Origin: a bacterium
Lineage (GTDB): Bacteria > Bdellovibrionota > FAC87 > UBA2466
DNA: 17,993 bases
NCBI GenBank assembly: GCA_022842225.1
Contig: JALHPX010000006.1
Coordinates: 1 to 17,993 of the forward strand
Reading direction: 5' to 3'
The first letter of the stretch is position 1, and every line of letters begins with the position of its first letter. Below, piece by piece: positions 1 through 7,936 of the stretch. The notes under the pieces were generated by a model. That model did not search any database, was not told the DNA's origin, and saw only the letters and a list, made by a program, of their open reading frames with translations. The position numbers were made by a program, and so were the translations under genes.

Positions 1-1
1 C

Positions 2-517
2 GCCGTTCACTATGGCAAGCGCGTGGTCGAGAAAATCCGCATCGTCCGTCCTCATAACGTGTATGGCCCCAAGATGGGCTACGAGCATGTCGTGCCACAG
101 TTTATTGAGCGCATCAATTCATTGTCTGGGAAGAGCGATACCATCGAATTGCCCATTCAAGGCAGTGGTAAGGAAACCCGATCTTTTGTGTTTATCGACG
201 ATATGGTCCAGGGATTCTTGCTCGCCGCCGACAAAGGTGGACCAAACGAGATTTACCATGTTGGCACGATGGAAGAGATCACGATCGAAACACTCGCTAA
301 GACCATCGGACGCGTGATGGGCAAAAAGATTATCGTGAAACCAGGCGCGCTGCTCAAGGGCGGCACTACCCGCCGTTGCCCAGACACTACCAAGATTCAA
401 AAACTCGGCTACCAGCCAAAGTTCACTTTAGAAGCAGGATTGAAACAAACTGTGGATTGGTACTGCAAACACCCAAAATCTTCTCAAAAAGAACTCGCAA
501 AGGACAAGGCAGCATGA
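2..517 (+). CDS. NAD-dependent sugar epimerase/dehydratase, C-terminal part (5' truncated by window edge)
   Basis: This is the last 171 residues of an extended short-chain dehydrogenase that acts on a nucleotide sugar. The frame is open from base 2 and the true start lies outside the window. The family signature RPHNVYGPKMG sits near the visible N-terminus, followed by a substrate-loop region and by FVFIDDMVQGFLLA, the usual 'VDD' segment after the sugar-binding part. The NAD-binding GxxGxxG and the catalytic YxxxK pair must lie upstream, so the reaction (4-epimerase, 4,6-dehydratase or other) cannot be told. The RPHNVYGP form is common in GalE/WcaG-like enzymes. Its stop overlaps the next gene's ATG (ATGA at 514-517), so the two are probably translated together. 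Context suggests activated-sugar synthesis for LPS or capsule. The family is sure; the exact substrate is unknown. Confidence 0.9.
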   Translation, partial: AVHYGKRVVEKIRIVRPHNVYGPKMGYEHVVPQFIERINSLSGKSDTIELPIQGSGKETRSFVFIDDMVQGFLLAADKGGPNEIYHVGTMEEITIETLAKTIGRVMGKKIIVKPGALLKGGTTRRCPDTTKIQKLGYQPKFTLEAGLKQTVDWYCKHPKSSQKELAKDKAA

Positions 518-1863
518 AACGCGCTAAGAAAACCAAAAAAGTAACCGCTAAAAAATCGACGAACAAAGCCAAGAATCTGGCCATCGGGACGGGCGGTTCT
601 ATAGCGGTAGAGAAATGTCAGGTCTGTAATTCCAAAGACCTCAAATCGATTTTGTTTCTGGGCTACCTTCCCCCCGTAAACACGATGCCTGCCGTTGGCA
701 CGCAGCCAAAAGAGCAGCCCTCTTATCCGGCAGAAATGCTTCAGTGTGAAAAGTGCCAACTGGTTCAAATCGGCTGCGTCGTGGATCCCGAGATCTTGTT
801 TCCGCCCAGCTACCCTTACACCAGCGGCACAACCAAGATTCTGCGCGAAAATTTTGCCGAGCTTTATCGCGAAGTAATGTCGCTCTACCCACTCACGCCA
901 AAAGACTTGGTAGTCGACGTGGGCTCGAACGACGGCACGCTGCTTTCGAATTTTCATTTGGGCGGCCATAAGGTTTTAGGAATTGAACCTACCAACGCCG
1001 GCAAGATTGCTCGCAAAAATGGGATTGATACAATGACGGCTTTCTTTAACAAAAAAGCCGCTAAAGCCGCAGTCGCGAAGAAGGGCAAAGCTTCGATCGT
1101 TACTGCCGCAAACGTTTTTGCTCATATTGAAGATGTCCATAGCATCGTCGAAGGAATTGCTTCGATGTTGAAAGACGACGGCATCTTTATCTCTGAGTCG
1201 CATTACCTAGTCTCGCTATTGGAAACCGTTCAATACGACACCATCTATCACGAGCACCTGCGCTATTACTCCGTAACGGCCTTGAAGTATCTGCTGGAGT
1301 CACACGGGCTGGAAATTATCCATGTGAAGAAGATTCCAACACACGGCGGCAGCGTTCGTGTATATGCAGCGAAAAAGGGCAAGCGCACTGTCCGTCCGAC
1401 GGTGCAGCAAGTTCTCAATGCAGAGAAGACTCAGATTTCGGAAGGCTCACTTCGTCGGTTCCGCGACAAAGTGGTGCAATCTAAAACCGGTCTGCATGCT
1501 CTATTGAATGACATAAAAAAACGCGGCGAGAAGGTCTACGCTGTGGGAGCTCCTTCACGCGCCAGCACCTTGATCAACTATGTTGGACTCGATGACGGCA
1601 TTATTGATTGCGTCTTGGAGATCCAAGGTAGCTACAAGATTGGCAAGTACGTACCGGGTACGACGATTCCTGTGCTCGAGGAATCTAAGCTGGTGACCGA
1701 TCAACCGGCGTACGCGCTCTTGCTCTCTTGGCACATCGCCAGCGAACTGATTCCAAAACTCACCGCAAAAGGATTCCGCGGCAAGTTTATCGTTCCCTTA
1801 CCTAACCCTCGGATTGTAAGCTCGGCGACTGAGGTATCTCATGTCGAAGCGGCCGCAGCTTAA
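514..1863 (+). CDS. Zinc-binding SAM-dependent C-methyltransferase (sugar methyltransferase type)
   Basis: The 449-aa protein has the three-part layout of deoxysugar C-methyltransferases of the TylC3/NovU type (Methyltransf_13, a Rossmann SAM domain, Methyltransf_14). An N-terminal zinc module has CQVC at residues 35-38 and CEKC at 78-81. SAM motif I is DVGSNDGT at 135-142, followed by NVFAHIEDV at about 200-208 and YDTIYHEHLRYYS at 241-253, the active-site stretch carrying the conserved His-Glu-His. The C-terminal part (about 290-449) matches the family's C-terminal domain (YAVGAPSRASTLINY). The start is the ATG at 514, overlapping the upstream stop (ATGA), with AAGGACAAGG just upstream. The first 34 residues form a very basic Lys/Ala/Thr tail not needed by the family. 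The likely substrate is a nucleotide-linked keto-sugar made with the upstream epimerase/dehydratase; this is inferred from the neighbour. Confidence 0.9.
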   Translation: MKRAKKTKKVTAKKSTNKAKNLAIGTGGSIAVEKCQVCNSKDLKSILFLGYLPPVNTMPAVGTQPKEQPSYPAEMLQCEKCQLVQIGCVVDPEILFPPSYPYTSGTTKILRENFAELYREVMSLYPLTPKDLVVDVGSNDGTLLSNFHLGGHKVLGIEPTNAGKIARKNGIDTMTAFFNKKAAKAAVAKKGKASIVTAANVFAHIEDVHSIVEGIASMLKDDGIFISESHYLVSLLETVQYDTIYHEHLRYYSVTALKYLLESHGLEIIHVKKIPTHGGSVRVYAAKKGKRTVRPTVQQVLNAEKTQISEGSLRRFRDKVVQSKTGLHALLNDIKKRGEKVYAVGAPSRASTLINYVGLDDGIIDCVLEIQGSYKIGKYVPGTTIPVLEESKLVTDQPAYALLLSWHIASELIPKLTAKGFRGKFIVPLPNPRIVSSATEVSHVEAAAA

Positions 1864-2410
1864 ATCGTCCATTCCTGTTGTTCTTGGAAAAAAAGAAGTT
1901 TTCTCTACTCCGTGGGTTCGTCTCATGGAGAAGCAGGTGGACCTCGCTAATGGTGGTCCACCCCAAGCTTTCTATGCCTTGGAGCAGTGTGATTACGTCG
2001 CCATGGTGGCAGTCACTCCAAGCGGGAAAGTGCTCACGGTGCGTCAGTACCGTCCTGCCGTCGAACAATTCACTCTCGAACTTCCCGCTGGCACCATCGA
2101 ACATGGTGAAGATCCGCAGGTTGCTTGCTTAAGAGAGCTCGAAGAGGAAACCGGCCACACTCCTACCAAGGTGCAGTCATTGGGAACTTACTTTCCCGAC
2201 ACCGGACGAATGCTCAATATTCAGTATGCCTATTTCATTGAGGTGTCTGAGACGCCTGCGAAACCGGTCACAGAAGCGGGCGTGGAACTGGAGTATTACA
2301 CGTTTGCAGAGCTGCAAGAGATGATCCGCAGCGGCGAGTTTCGCCACCAACTTCACATTTCGGTTTTGCTGCTCGCGGCACTTCTGGTTTCCGAACCAAA
2401 ATGGAAGTGA
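1841..2410 (+). CDS. NUDIX hydrolase (ADP-ribose/nucleotide-sugar pyrophosphatase-like)
   Basis: The 189-aa NUDIX protein carries a complete box GX5EX7REUXEEXGU at residues 84-106 (G84, E90, R98-E99, E102-E103, G105), preceded by ELPAG as in ADP-ribose pyrophosphatases. Such enzymes cleave the pyrophosphate of nucleoside diphosphates linked to another group using Mg2+. Downstream, YFPDTGRMLNIQYAYF occupies the place of the ADP-ribosidase specificity proline segment, so an ADP-ribose or nucleotide-sugar substrate is likely but not proven. The ATG at 1841 is 23 nt inside the methyltransferase gene, with a GAGG ribosome site at 1831-1834 also inside that gene. This implies coupled translation and perhaps a role in sugar-nucleotide turnover. 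Its 3' end overlaps the convergent glycosyltransferase gene by 58 bp. Confidence 0.92.
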   Translation: MSKRPQLKSSIPVVLGKKEVFSTPWVRLMEKQVDLANGGPPQAFYALEQCDYVAMVAVTPSGKVLTVRQYRPAVEQFTLELPAGTIEHGEDPQVACLRELEEETGHTPTKVQSLGTYFPDTGRMLNIQYAYFIEVSETPAKPVTEAGVELEYYTFAELQEMIRSGEFRHQLHISVLLLAALLVSEPKWK

Positions 2411-4143
2411 CAACCTAGCCGTGATTTCGACGGTAGGTGAACAAAGGGCTTCCACGGAAATTCCATCACGCGCTCGCCCGCGGTCAGTTGAACAACCCCT
2501 CCCGCAAACGACGAGCGCTTTAGTTCAATCCACTTATCTTGATTGCACGTATCCCAACTGGATCCAGCTGCTGCTTGGGATGTCTTTGCCGGGCGGGGAT
2601 CGGGTTCATTGCCCATCCAGAGCTGTTTGCTGGGATCGTAGAAGAATTTTCCTTTTTCCTCCACGCGAACCAAAACCGATTTCTTTGCAGCGGCATCCAC
2701 CCACCATTCCGATTCATTCGCTAGCAGCTTCGCAAAATCTGTATAGTTATTCCCGCGGTAAACCGTGGGGCGTAAGTCTTTGGCTCCGGCGAGGTAGGGA
2801 GAGAGCAAGACATTGCGTTGGCTGTAGAGCGGGACTTCCCATTGCTCCGTGCCGCCTTGCCAGTAAACCAAATCTTCTGGCGTGGTTTGAGTTTTGAGTT
2901 CGTTCTCCGCCGACAGGCGACTGTGATAATCATAAAAGAGAGGCTGGAAATATATTGGCAGCTTGGGAACGCGGGTGACAACCAACACGGTTGCCAGCGA
3001 AAGCGTTGCCGCCGAAAGGCGCCGCCAGGGGATATTTTTTTTTGTCGCTTTTTTCGAGTCAGCCAAAGTGTTTACCGCAAATCCTAGTCCCATACCGACG
3101 ATGGCAAGAAGGTAGGGTGCCTCGCCGATAAAGTAGTAATCGTGCACGACGTGCACATTGAAAGTCGTAAGAATGCTGAAGAGGGTGATGCCCAAGCACA
3201 CCAGGGCAACGTTGCGATAGGGCGATAAAAACGCCAGCGCCGCAGGCACAATCATCCAGTCATGCCACACAGAGCGAAACCACGTACTGAAAATTACCTG
3301 CCAGGGATGCCAGTGAAACCGCATGTCGAGCGGCCCCAAGATCCAGGCCTGAGTATCCGCGCCCAACACCGCGCCCGATTGCCCTCGGATCGAAACTGTC
3401 CAACGTATCCAGGCGACTGCCACCACGAGTTGAAGCAATGCCTGGCCCGCCACCCAAAAGCCCTTTTGTAACGTGATTTCCTTGCGGGCGGCTTTAATCA
3501 AGACAAAGAGAGTGAAGAAAAAGATCGGACTAAACCACAGGTTGGTTTTGATTATTGCGGCCAAAGCGCCCAGCACACCGGCTGCAGCGACAGCCACATA
3601 GAAGCCGCGGCGTTTGTTTTCCAATGCCTTGAAAGCAAAATCAAAGCTTGCCAGCAGAAAAGCGAGTGCCGTGAAATCCACAAGGCAAGTGCGTGAGTAA
3701 ATAATGCAAAAAGGCGAAGCAAGATACGCGAGTGCCGCCCAAGGCACCATGCGCTCGTTGGTAAGTCGTTCCACCAGTCGCACGAAAAAATAGAATCCGA
3801 TGAAGAAGAAACAAATCGTTGTGACACGCGCAGAAACCTCGAAGGGCACACCAAGCCGCATTGGGAGGCTTACAAGCCATTGATAAAGCGGGAACTCATG
3901 TACAAAATTCCACAACTTCCCGTCGTAGGGTGAGCGGTAATCCCAGATGCTGGCTTTGCCTTGGGAAAAAAGAAGCGCCGTGAGTGCGGTTTGTGTCTGT
4001 CGAATCGGATGGGGCTCTAAGAGCGCATTGCCAAGATGCCAGAATCGTAAAAGCAGCCCTGCGCCGAACACGGTGCCAGTTAGGATGAACCACGTTCTAA
4101 AAACATTTTGAGAAGGGAAGTACGAGCGAAGTTGTTTTCTCAT
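2353..4143 (-). CDS. Polytopic membrane protein, GT39-like (GT-C) glycosyltransferase
   Basis: The 596-aa inner-membrane protein has about eleven predicted hydrophobic segments in the first 400 residues, then a soluble tail of roughly 170 residues. The first segment (about 16-35) is followed by a loop reading LLEPHPIRQTQTA (41-53). This resembles the first periplasmic loop of a subgroup of GT39/ArnT-like enzymes in which the usual Asp-Glu pair becomes a His-x-x-Arg-Gln motif. Such enzymes transfer sugars from polyprenyl-phosphate donors on the outer face of the inner membrane. The ATG at 4143 is preferred because it makes an ATGA overlap with the upstream gene and GGAAAG precedes it; an in-frame TTG at 4158 is possible but less well placed. 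The substrate is unknown. The 3' end overlaps the NUDIX gene tail to tail. Confidence 0.78.
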   Translation of the reverse strand: MRKQLRSYFPSQNVFRTWFILTGTVFGAGLLLRFWHLGNALLEPHPIRQTQTALTALLFSQGKASIWDYRSPYDGKLWNFVHEFPLYQWLVSLPMRLGVPFEVSARVTTICFFFIGFYFFVRLVERLTNERMVPWAALAYLASPFCIIYSRTCLVDFTALAFLLASFDFAFKALENKRRGFYVAVAAAGVLGALAAIIKTNLWFSPIFFFTLFVLIKAARKEITLQKGFWVAGQALLQLVVAVAWIRWTVSIRGQSGAVLGADTQAWILGPLDMRFHWHPWQVIFSTWFRSVWHDWMIVPAALAFLSPYRNVALVCLGITLFSILTTFNVHVVHDYYFIGEAPYLLAIVGMGLGFAVNTLADSKKATKKNIPWRRLSAATLSLATVLVVTRVPKLPIYFQPLFYDYHSRLSAENELKTQTTPEDLVYWQGGTEQWEVPLYSQRNVLLSPYLAGAKDLRPTVYRGNNYTDFAKLLANESEWWVDAAAKKSVLVRVEEKGKFFYDPSKQLWMGNEPDPRPAKTSQAAAGSSWDTCNQDKWIELKRSSFAGGVVQLTAGERVMEFPWKPFVHLPSKSRLGCHFHFGSETRSAASSKTEM

Positions 4144-5882
4144 TGAGGTTCTTTCCAATCACCTTGTTTGAAGACTTCGAAATCTGCATTAGCTTGTCGC
4201 TCCTTTGACAGGTAGCGATCGAGAAAATGCTCCACTCGATGAAGGCGGTGGGTGTGTGTGTTGAGGAAAAGATCCGATACCCGGACCCAGACATCGTCGA
4301 CAGAATGCTTGTTGGTTACGTAGTTTTCGCAGACTGAGTTCTCAAGCCCCATGCACCCCCACGTAGTGTTAATTGCGGGTGCTCGTCGGGTCATGAGGTA
4401 GCCAGCAGGGAAAGTAGGATAGAACAAAATGCGTCCGGGCGGCTGTTGGTACGGCTTCACCAGATCTTCTACGGTGTGGACGTAATTGGCTTTTGTGGGT
4501 GTCGTGTGCAAACCGCGAAACGGTCCGGAACGCACTCGTTGCGTGAGTTGGCGAAGTGGGTCCTCGAAGTAAATTTCCCGAGAGGTGAGATAGGAGAAAA
4601 GTCCAATCCAAAGCAGCAAAGGCAAAACGCGAAGTGCCGTCACTGGCAACTTGGCAAAGTGGGGCTGCAACAGCGCCCGGATTCCAGAGCGATTTTCGTC
4701 AAACCACAACATCATGAGCGCGAAAGTGCAGATCGAACAAAGCTCCATGGGAGCGCCGGCGCTGTATAAGCCGCTATAGCTAGTTGTCGACGTGGCGAGT
4801 GCTCCAACGGTAGCGGGTAACCAGCCCCCAATCAGAAATACCATGGCTGTTTTTCGGTCTTGGACCAAGGCAAAGATCGCTGGCGCAAGCAACCCAATAT
4901 AAATCGTCGCGCCATGAGCTCCCATACCTCCCCATCGGCTTCGCGTGAGCAACGCGGTAACAGGCAGCAGAAAAACAAATAGCGACAAGCAGGCGAGTGG
5001 AACATATTTGCGTGCAATTTTTGCTCGCAGAGAAATCAGTAGAATGGAAAGTCCAACCGGGCCATGCTGGAGCGCTGCTGTAATCACCTTAAAAACTTTT
5101 GTCATGTCCGGCCGGTTTTTGAATGCGGTATTCATGGCCAGAGTCAGATCGTAATTTTCTTTCAGCTGTACAAGTGGAATCGAATAGAGCGTTACGGCGA
5201 GAATGCCGATGGTTAGTCCGCCCAGAAAGTAGAGCGCCACAGCGAGCGCTTTTGAATCCTTTTCCAAATAAGCAGCGCTGAACGCGGCTACCGCGCAGAC
5301 CGTAAGCATGCTGGGATGCGCAAGAAGAGCCGCGCCCATGCACAAGCCAAACAAGTACCAGGCGGCAACGTGTCGACGATAAATGAGGCGCTCAAGAAAA
5401 ACGCAGAATCCTAGCGCAATAAATCCCAGGCCCAAGGTGTTGTAACTTAGGTTGGGAATGCCATAGGGCAGAAAGCAGATCCATGCGAACACTAAAGTAA
5501 TTTGCGCGCGCCTAGAGAGCCACTTGCGCAGCGAGTAGGCGACGCAGATGCCCACGCTGGTATTGAACGCTGCGTAGAGATAGCGACTACTCAGCACAAT
5601 GCCTTCAGTGGTGCTACCGATCCCTAGTAATTTAAAAATTGGAAAAAGTAGCAGAGAGAATCCCTGCATCAGAAAAATTTCGTCGATATAAGGACGGTCA
5701 CCTAGGACGAGCCGGTAAGTAGTCGCCACATACCAAGCTTCATCGCTGACATCGACGCCCAATCGCAATCGGTACAACCACCAAACCCCCACTACGAGCA
5801 AAAAGAGTACCCAGCACGCGGTGAGTAACGATTGGATTACCTCGTCCGATAAACCAGTGAGCTTGGATCGTGGAGTTTGCAT
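4140..5882 (-). CDS. Polytopic membrane protein, probable GT-C glycosyltransferase
   Basis: The 580-aa protein has about thirteen hydrophobic segments, beginning with residues 16-38, and a hydrophilic C-terminal part of about 125 residues. Directly after the first segment comes GVDVSDEAWY (42-51); the acidic D47-E48 pair in this first external loop is the hallmark position of GT-C enzymes that use polyprenyl-phosphate sugars. No named subfamily is recognised, so an oligosaccharide or lipid glycosylation role is inferred from topology and this motif. It is the first gene of a two-gene leftward unit; its TGA overlaps the next ATG. The ATG at 5880-5882 has no strong ribosome site. Only 40 bp separate it from the divergent ung start, and an extended -10 element is visible there. 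A non-enzymatic membrane protein cannot be excluded. Confidence 0.68.
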   Translation of the reverse strand: MQTPRSKLTGLSDEVIQSLLTACWVLFLLVVGVWWLYRLRLGVDVSDEAWYVATTYRLVLGDRPYIDEIFLMQGFSLLLFPIFKLLGIGSTTEGIVLSSRYLYAAFNTSVGICVAYSLRKWLSRRAQITLVFAWICFLPYGIPNLSYNTLGLGFIALGFCVFLERLIYRRHVAAWYLFGLCMGAALLAHPSMLTVCAVAAFSAAYLEKDSKALAVALYFLGGLTIGILAVTLYSIPLVQLKENYDLTLAMNTAFKNRPDMTKVFKVITAALQHGPVGLSILLISLRAKIARKYVPLACLSLFVFLLPVTALLTRSRWGGMGAHGATIYIGLLAPAIFALVQDRKTAMVFLIGGWLPATVGALATSTTSYSGLYSAGAPMELCSICTFALMMLWFDENRSGIRALLQPHFAKLPVTALRVLPLLLWIGLFSYLTSREIYFEDPLRQLTQRVRSGPFRGLHTTPTKANYVHTVEDLVKPYQQPPGRILFYPTFPAGYLMTRRAPAINTTWGCMGLENSVCENYVTNKHSVDDVWVRVSDLFLNTHTHRLHRVEHFLDRYLSKERQANADFEVFKQGDWKEPQ

Positions 5883-5914
5883 GTTGACGGTGTTCGGTGG
5901 TTTTGTTTCTTTGC

Positions 5915-5923
5915 ATTATCTCA
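5915..5923 (-). promoter_or_regulatory. Possible extended -10 promoter element for the glycosyltransferase pair
   Basis: Read on the minus strand, the sequence is TGAGATAAT: a TGn extension followed by GATAAT, five of six matches to TATAAT. Initiation about 7 nt downstream would leave a leader of roughly 25 nt before the ATG at 5882. No good -35 hexamer is seen, which is normal for extended -10 promoters. The element touches the ung start codon (ATG at 5923-5925). It is based on pattern only. Confidence 0.4.
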
Positions 5924-6684
5924 TGGACACCAACGAAGTTACTCAAAACTCCTCATCTGAAAGACAAGGTCCTTCGGGTGCTTGCCACGCCGCGGCGCGA
6001 TTTCCAGATAATTTGCCGCCGGGGTGGAGAGAGAAATTAGCGCATGAAGCGAATCAACCTTATTTCCAGGAGCTCACTGCGTTCCTAAAGAACGAATACC
6101 GCGAGGGGCAGGCTATTTTTCCGCCGCGCGAAAAAATTCTCAGAGCGCTTCAAGGAGTGGACTACGCGGACGTGAAGGTGGTTATTTTGGGTCAGGATCC
6201 CTATCACGGTCCTGGCCAAGCTGTGGGGTTGTGTTTTGCGGTGCCCAATGAGCTATCTCCGAAGCCGCCCAGTCTCGTGAATATTTTTAAAGAGATTCAG
6301 TCGGACTTGGGTCACGAAGTGGAGCGTTCAAAATCCGAGCTGTCAGAGTGGGTGAATCAGGGCGTACTGCTACTCAATACCGTTCTCACGGTGCGCAGGG
6401 CACAAGCTTTTTCCCATCAGAACCGCGGCTGGGAGACATTTACCGATAGAGTGATCTCTCTTTTAAATGAACGAAAAGATCCGGTGGTGTTTGTTCTCTG
6501 GGGTTCGCCTGCTAGGAAGAAAAAGGCGTTAATTACAAATTCGTGGCACAAAATCGTCGAGAGTCCTCACCCATCGCCTCTTTCCGCGCACCGCGGATTT
6601 TTTGGCAGCAAACCCTTCTCAAAAACCAATACGCTCCTCAGTACTTTAGGTAAGAAGCCCATCGACTGGCATTTGACTCACTGA
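5923..6684 (+). CDS. ung: Uracil-DNA glycosylase, family 1
   Basis: The 253-aa enzyme removes uracil from DNA, starting base excision repair in the cytoplasm. Every family-1 motif is present. The water-activating loop GQDPYHGPGQ is at residues 90-99, with catalytic Asp92 (Asp64 in E. coli). PPSL at 115-118 is the pinching loop, LLLNTVLTVR at 149-158 forms the uracil pocket, and HPSPLSAHRGFFG from residue 216 is the Leu-intercalation loop with catalytic His216. The core starts near residue 40, so about 30 residues precede what E. coli Ung has; this region looks low in structure. The ATG at 5923 is chosen because earlier in-frame starts (5821, 5881) lie within or on the divergent gene. It lacks a clear ribosome site. 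Its stop overlaps the convergent hydrolase stop by 7 bp. Confidence 0.96.
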   Translation: MDTNEVTQNSSSERQGPSGACHAAARFPDNLPPGWREKLAHEANQPYFQELTAFLKNEYREGQAIFPPREKILRALQGVDYADVKVVILGQDPYHGPGQAVGLCFAVPNELSPKPPSLVNIFKEIQSDLGHEVERSKSELSEWVNQGVLLLNTVLTVRRAQAFSHQNRGWETFTDRVISLLNERKDPVVFVLWGSPARKKKALITNSWHKIVESPHPSPLSAHRGFFGSKPFSKTNTLLSTLGKKPIDWHLTH

Positions 6685-7877
6685 GGATAAATAAGCGGAT
6701 GGAGGAAATTTGCTTTTGCTGCGAGTGCAAAATCGAACGCAGCCTCTCCAGCGCCACTCGGGCGAGACCAGAAATGGTGTTCGGCATCAATGACAACAAT
6801 GCGCGAGTCGGGCCGATTGCTCCCCCATTGTTGGTAAGCTGCGACGTAGTCGGGCTGAGGGTAGCCCTCATCTTTTTCCGCCACTAGGCCAAGCAGAGGA
6901 ATCTTGTTTGGATCCGTGAGGACACGCGCGTAATCGCGTTCGGTAAACTCGAGATAACTTCGAAAACCCGCCGGATGGTAATTCTTATCCATTCCCAGCT
7001 TCTCTAACAGCTCTGGCTGAATGTGGATCTCATTCGACTTGCGTAAGATTTCGCCGGCCGGGTAGGTGGGGTTAGCAGCAATCGCGGCGACGAGCCCGAA
7101 ATCGTTATAGGTCTGTCCATATGCAAACGAGATCAGGCCACCTTGGCTTCTTCCTGCGACGATAATTTTCAAATGAGGGTAGAGCACATGCAAAATCAAA
7201 TGTGCGTGACGGAGCATAGCCATTGAACCGCGCCTGGATCCAAAGAGATAGGGAGCAGCAGAAGCCATTCCATTGAGCGTCACATCCATTGGTAATCCGA
7301 CCGCCCGCAGGGGAACTCCCCGCAGATGAAGCCCGGGATTGTGACCCTTGGTAAAAGTCTGCGCTATTTCAATCACGGTGTCGGACTGCGAAACCGTAAA
7401 GCCCACTCCCGGAAGAAAAATAATAGCGGCCTGATAAGTGGAAATATCGACGGGGATTTTTTGACGGTTATTGGGATTGGCATGCGCTTTTACGATCTCG
7501 GGAAATAGCAATCCCGTGTGCGCCAACGGAAAAAGTAATTGGCGGAAAAATTTGCGCTTCTCTGTCTGGACATATTCTTTGGGACCGACCTGCAAGTAAC
7601 CCTCAGCAACCAGCCACGTCTCACTGGCAGTGCCTGAGGCAATAGCGGTCGCGATTTTCTCGTTGGCTTGCTCTAGCGCTTCCAGCTTCGCCAGCGCGAT
7701 ACGCTGGTTGAAGTCGAGCTGGCAAGGAGGAACGCTGAGTTCTGGGATTTTCCAGGCGTTGAAATCGAGCCGTTGTTCTAACGGTGGAAGCTCAAAAGCA
7801 TCGGCGCCAGCGAGGTTTGAAACAAGCGCGACTAAAAGGAAAAAGAAACACTTCTTCACTTGATTAAAGTTAGCCAC
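6678..7877 (-). CDS. Exported alpha/beta hydrolase, substrate unknown
   Basis: The 399-aa protein begins with a signal peptide: a basic start (VKKC), a hydrophobic core FFFLLVALVSNLAG and a likely cut after ADA at residue 27. This suggests periplasmic or outer-membrane-side export. A likely oxyanion segment FLPGVGF lies at 154-160. The nucleophile elbow GRSQGG is at 242-247 (Ser244), an Asp candidate is in AEKDEGYP (Asp336), and a His is in DAEHHFW (His367 or His368), giving a full Ser-Asp-His order. The N-terminal 130 residues are helical and not recognised. The GTG at 7877 is taken as start because GAGGG lies just upstream; a second GTG at 7859 would begin directly at the signal peptide. 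Esterase, lipase or peptidase activity are all possible. Confidence 0.8.
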   Translation of the reverse strand: MANFNQVKKCFFFLLVALVSNLAGADAFELPPLEQRLDFNAWKIPELSVPPCQLDFNQRIALAKLEALEQANEKIATAIASGTASETWLVAEGYLQVGPKEYVQTEKRKFFRQLLFPLAHTGLLFPEIVKAHANPNNRQKIPVDISTYQAAIIFLPGVGFTVSQSDTVIEIAQTFTKGHNPGLHLRGVPLRAVGLPMDVTLNGMASAAPYLFGSRRGSMAMLRHAHLILHVLYPHLKIIVAGRSQGGLISFAYGQTYNDFGLVAAIAANPTYPAGEILRKSNEIHIQPELLEKLGMDKNYHPAGFRSYLEFTERDYARVLTDPNKIPLLGLVAEKDEGYPQPDYVAAYQQWGSNRPDSRIVVIDAEHHFWSRPSGAGEAAFDFALAAKANFLHPLIYPQ

Positions 7878-7905
7878 GGGGCCCTCGATTGCGATTTTGA
7901 TAGAA

Positions 7906-7922
7906 GGCTCATCAATAGAGCC
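7906..7922. promoter_or_regulatory. Inverted repeat in divergent promoter gap (possible operator)
   Basis: A perfect 5-bp inverted repeat, GGCTC-ATCAATA-GAGCC, lies in the 106-bp gap between the divergent hydrolase and epimerase genes. It has the size and spacing of a dimeric regulator site. It could also be a short hairpin in the hydrolase leader. No T-run follows, so it is not a terminator. Confidence 0.35.
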
Positions 7923-7936
7923 CGGTTCGCGTTTTG

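Noticed and set aside
484..969. 161-codon open frame on the minus strand opposite the C-methyltransferase
   Set aside because: It is antisense to a gene with complete family motifs, and its own translation shows no domain or ribosome site.
2421..2897. 158-codon plus-strand frame opposite the GT39-like gene
   Set aside because: The translation is compositionally odd (many Pro, Arg and Ser) with no domain, whereas the minus strand encodes a coherent protein with its soluble C-terminal tail.
5821..5922. Longer N-terminus for uracil-DNA glycosylase from in-frame starts at 5821 or 5881
   Set aside because: It would overlap the divergent gene's start. The 5881 ATG has a GGAG before it, but the added residues are not part of the family, so it stays only a possibility.
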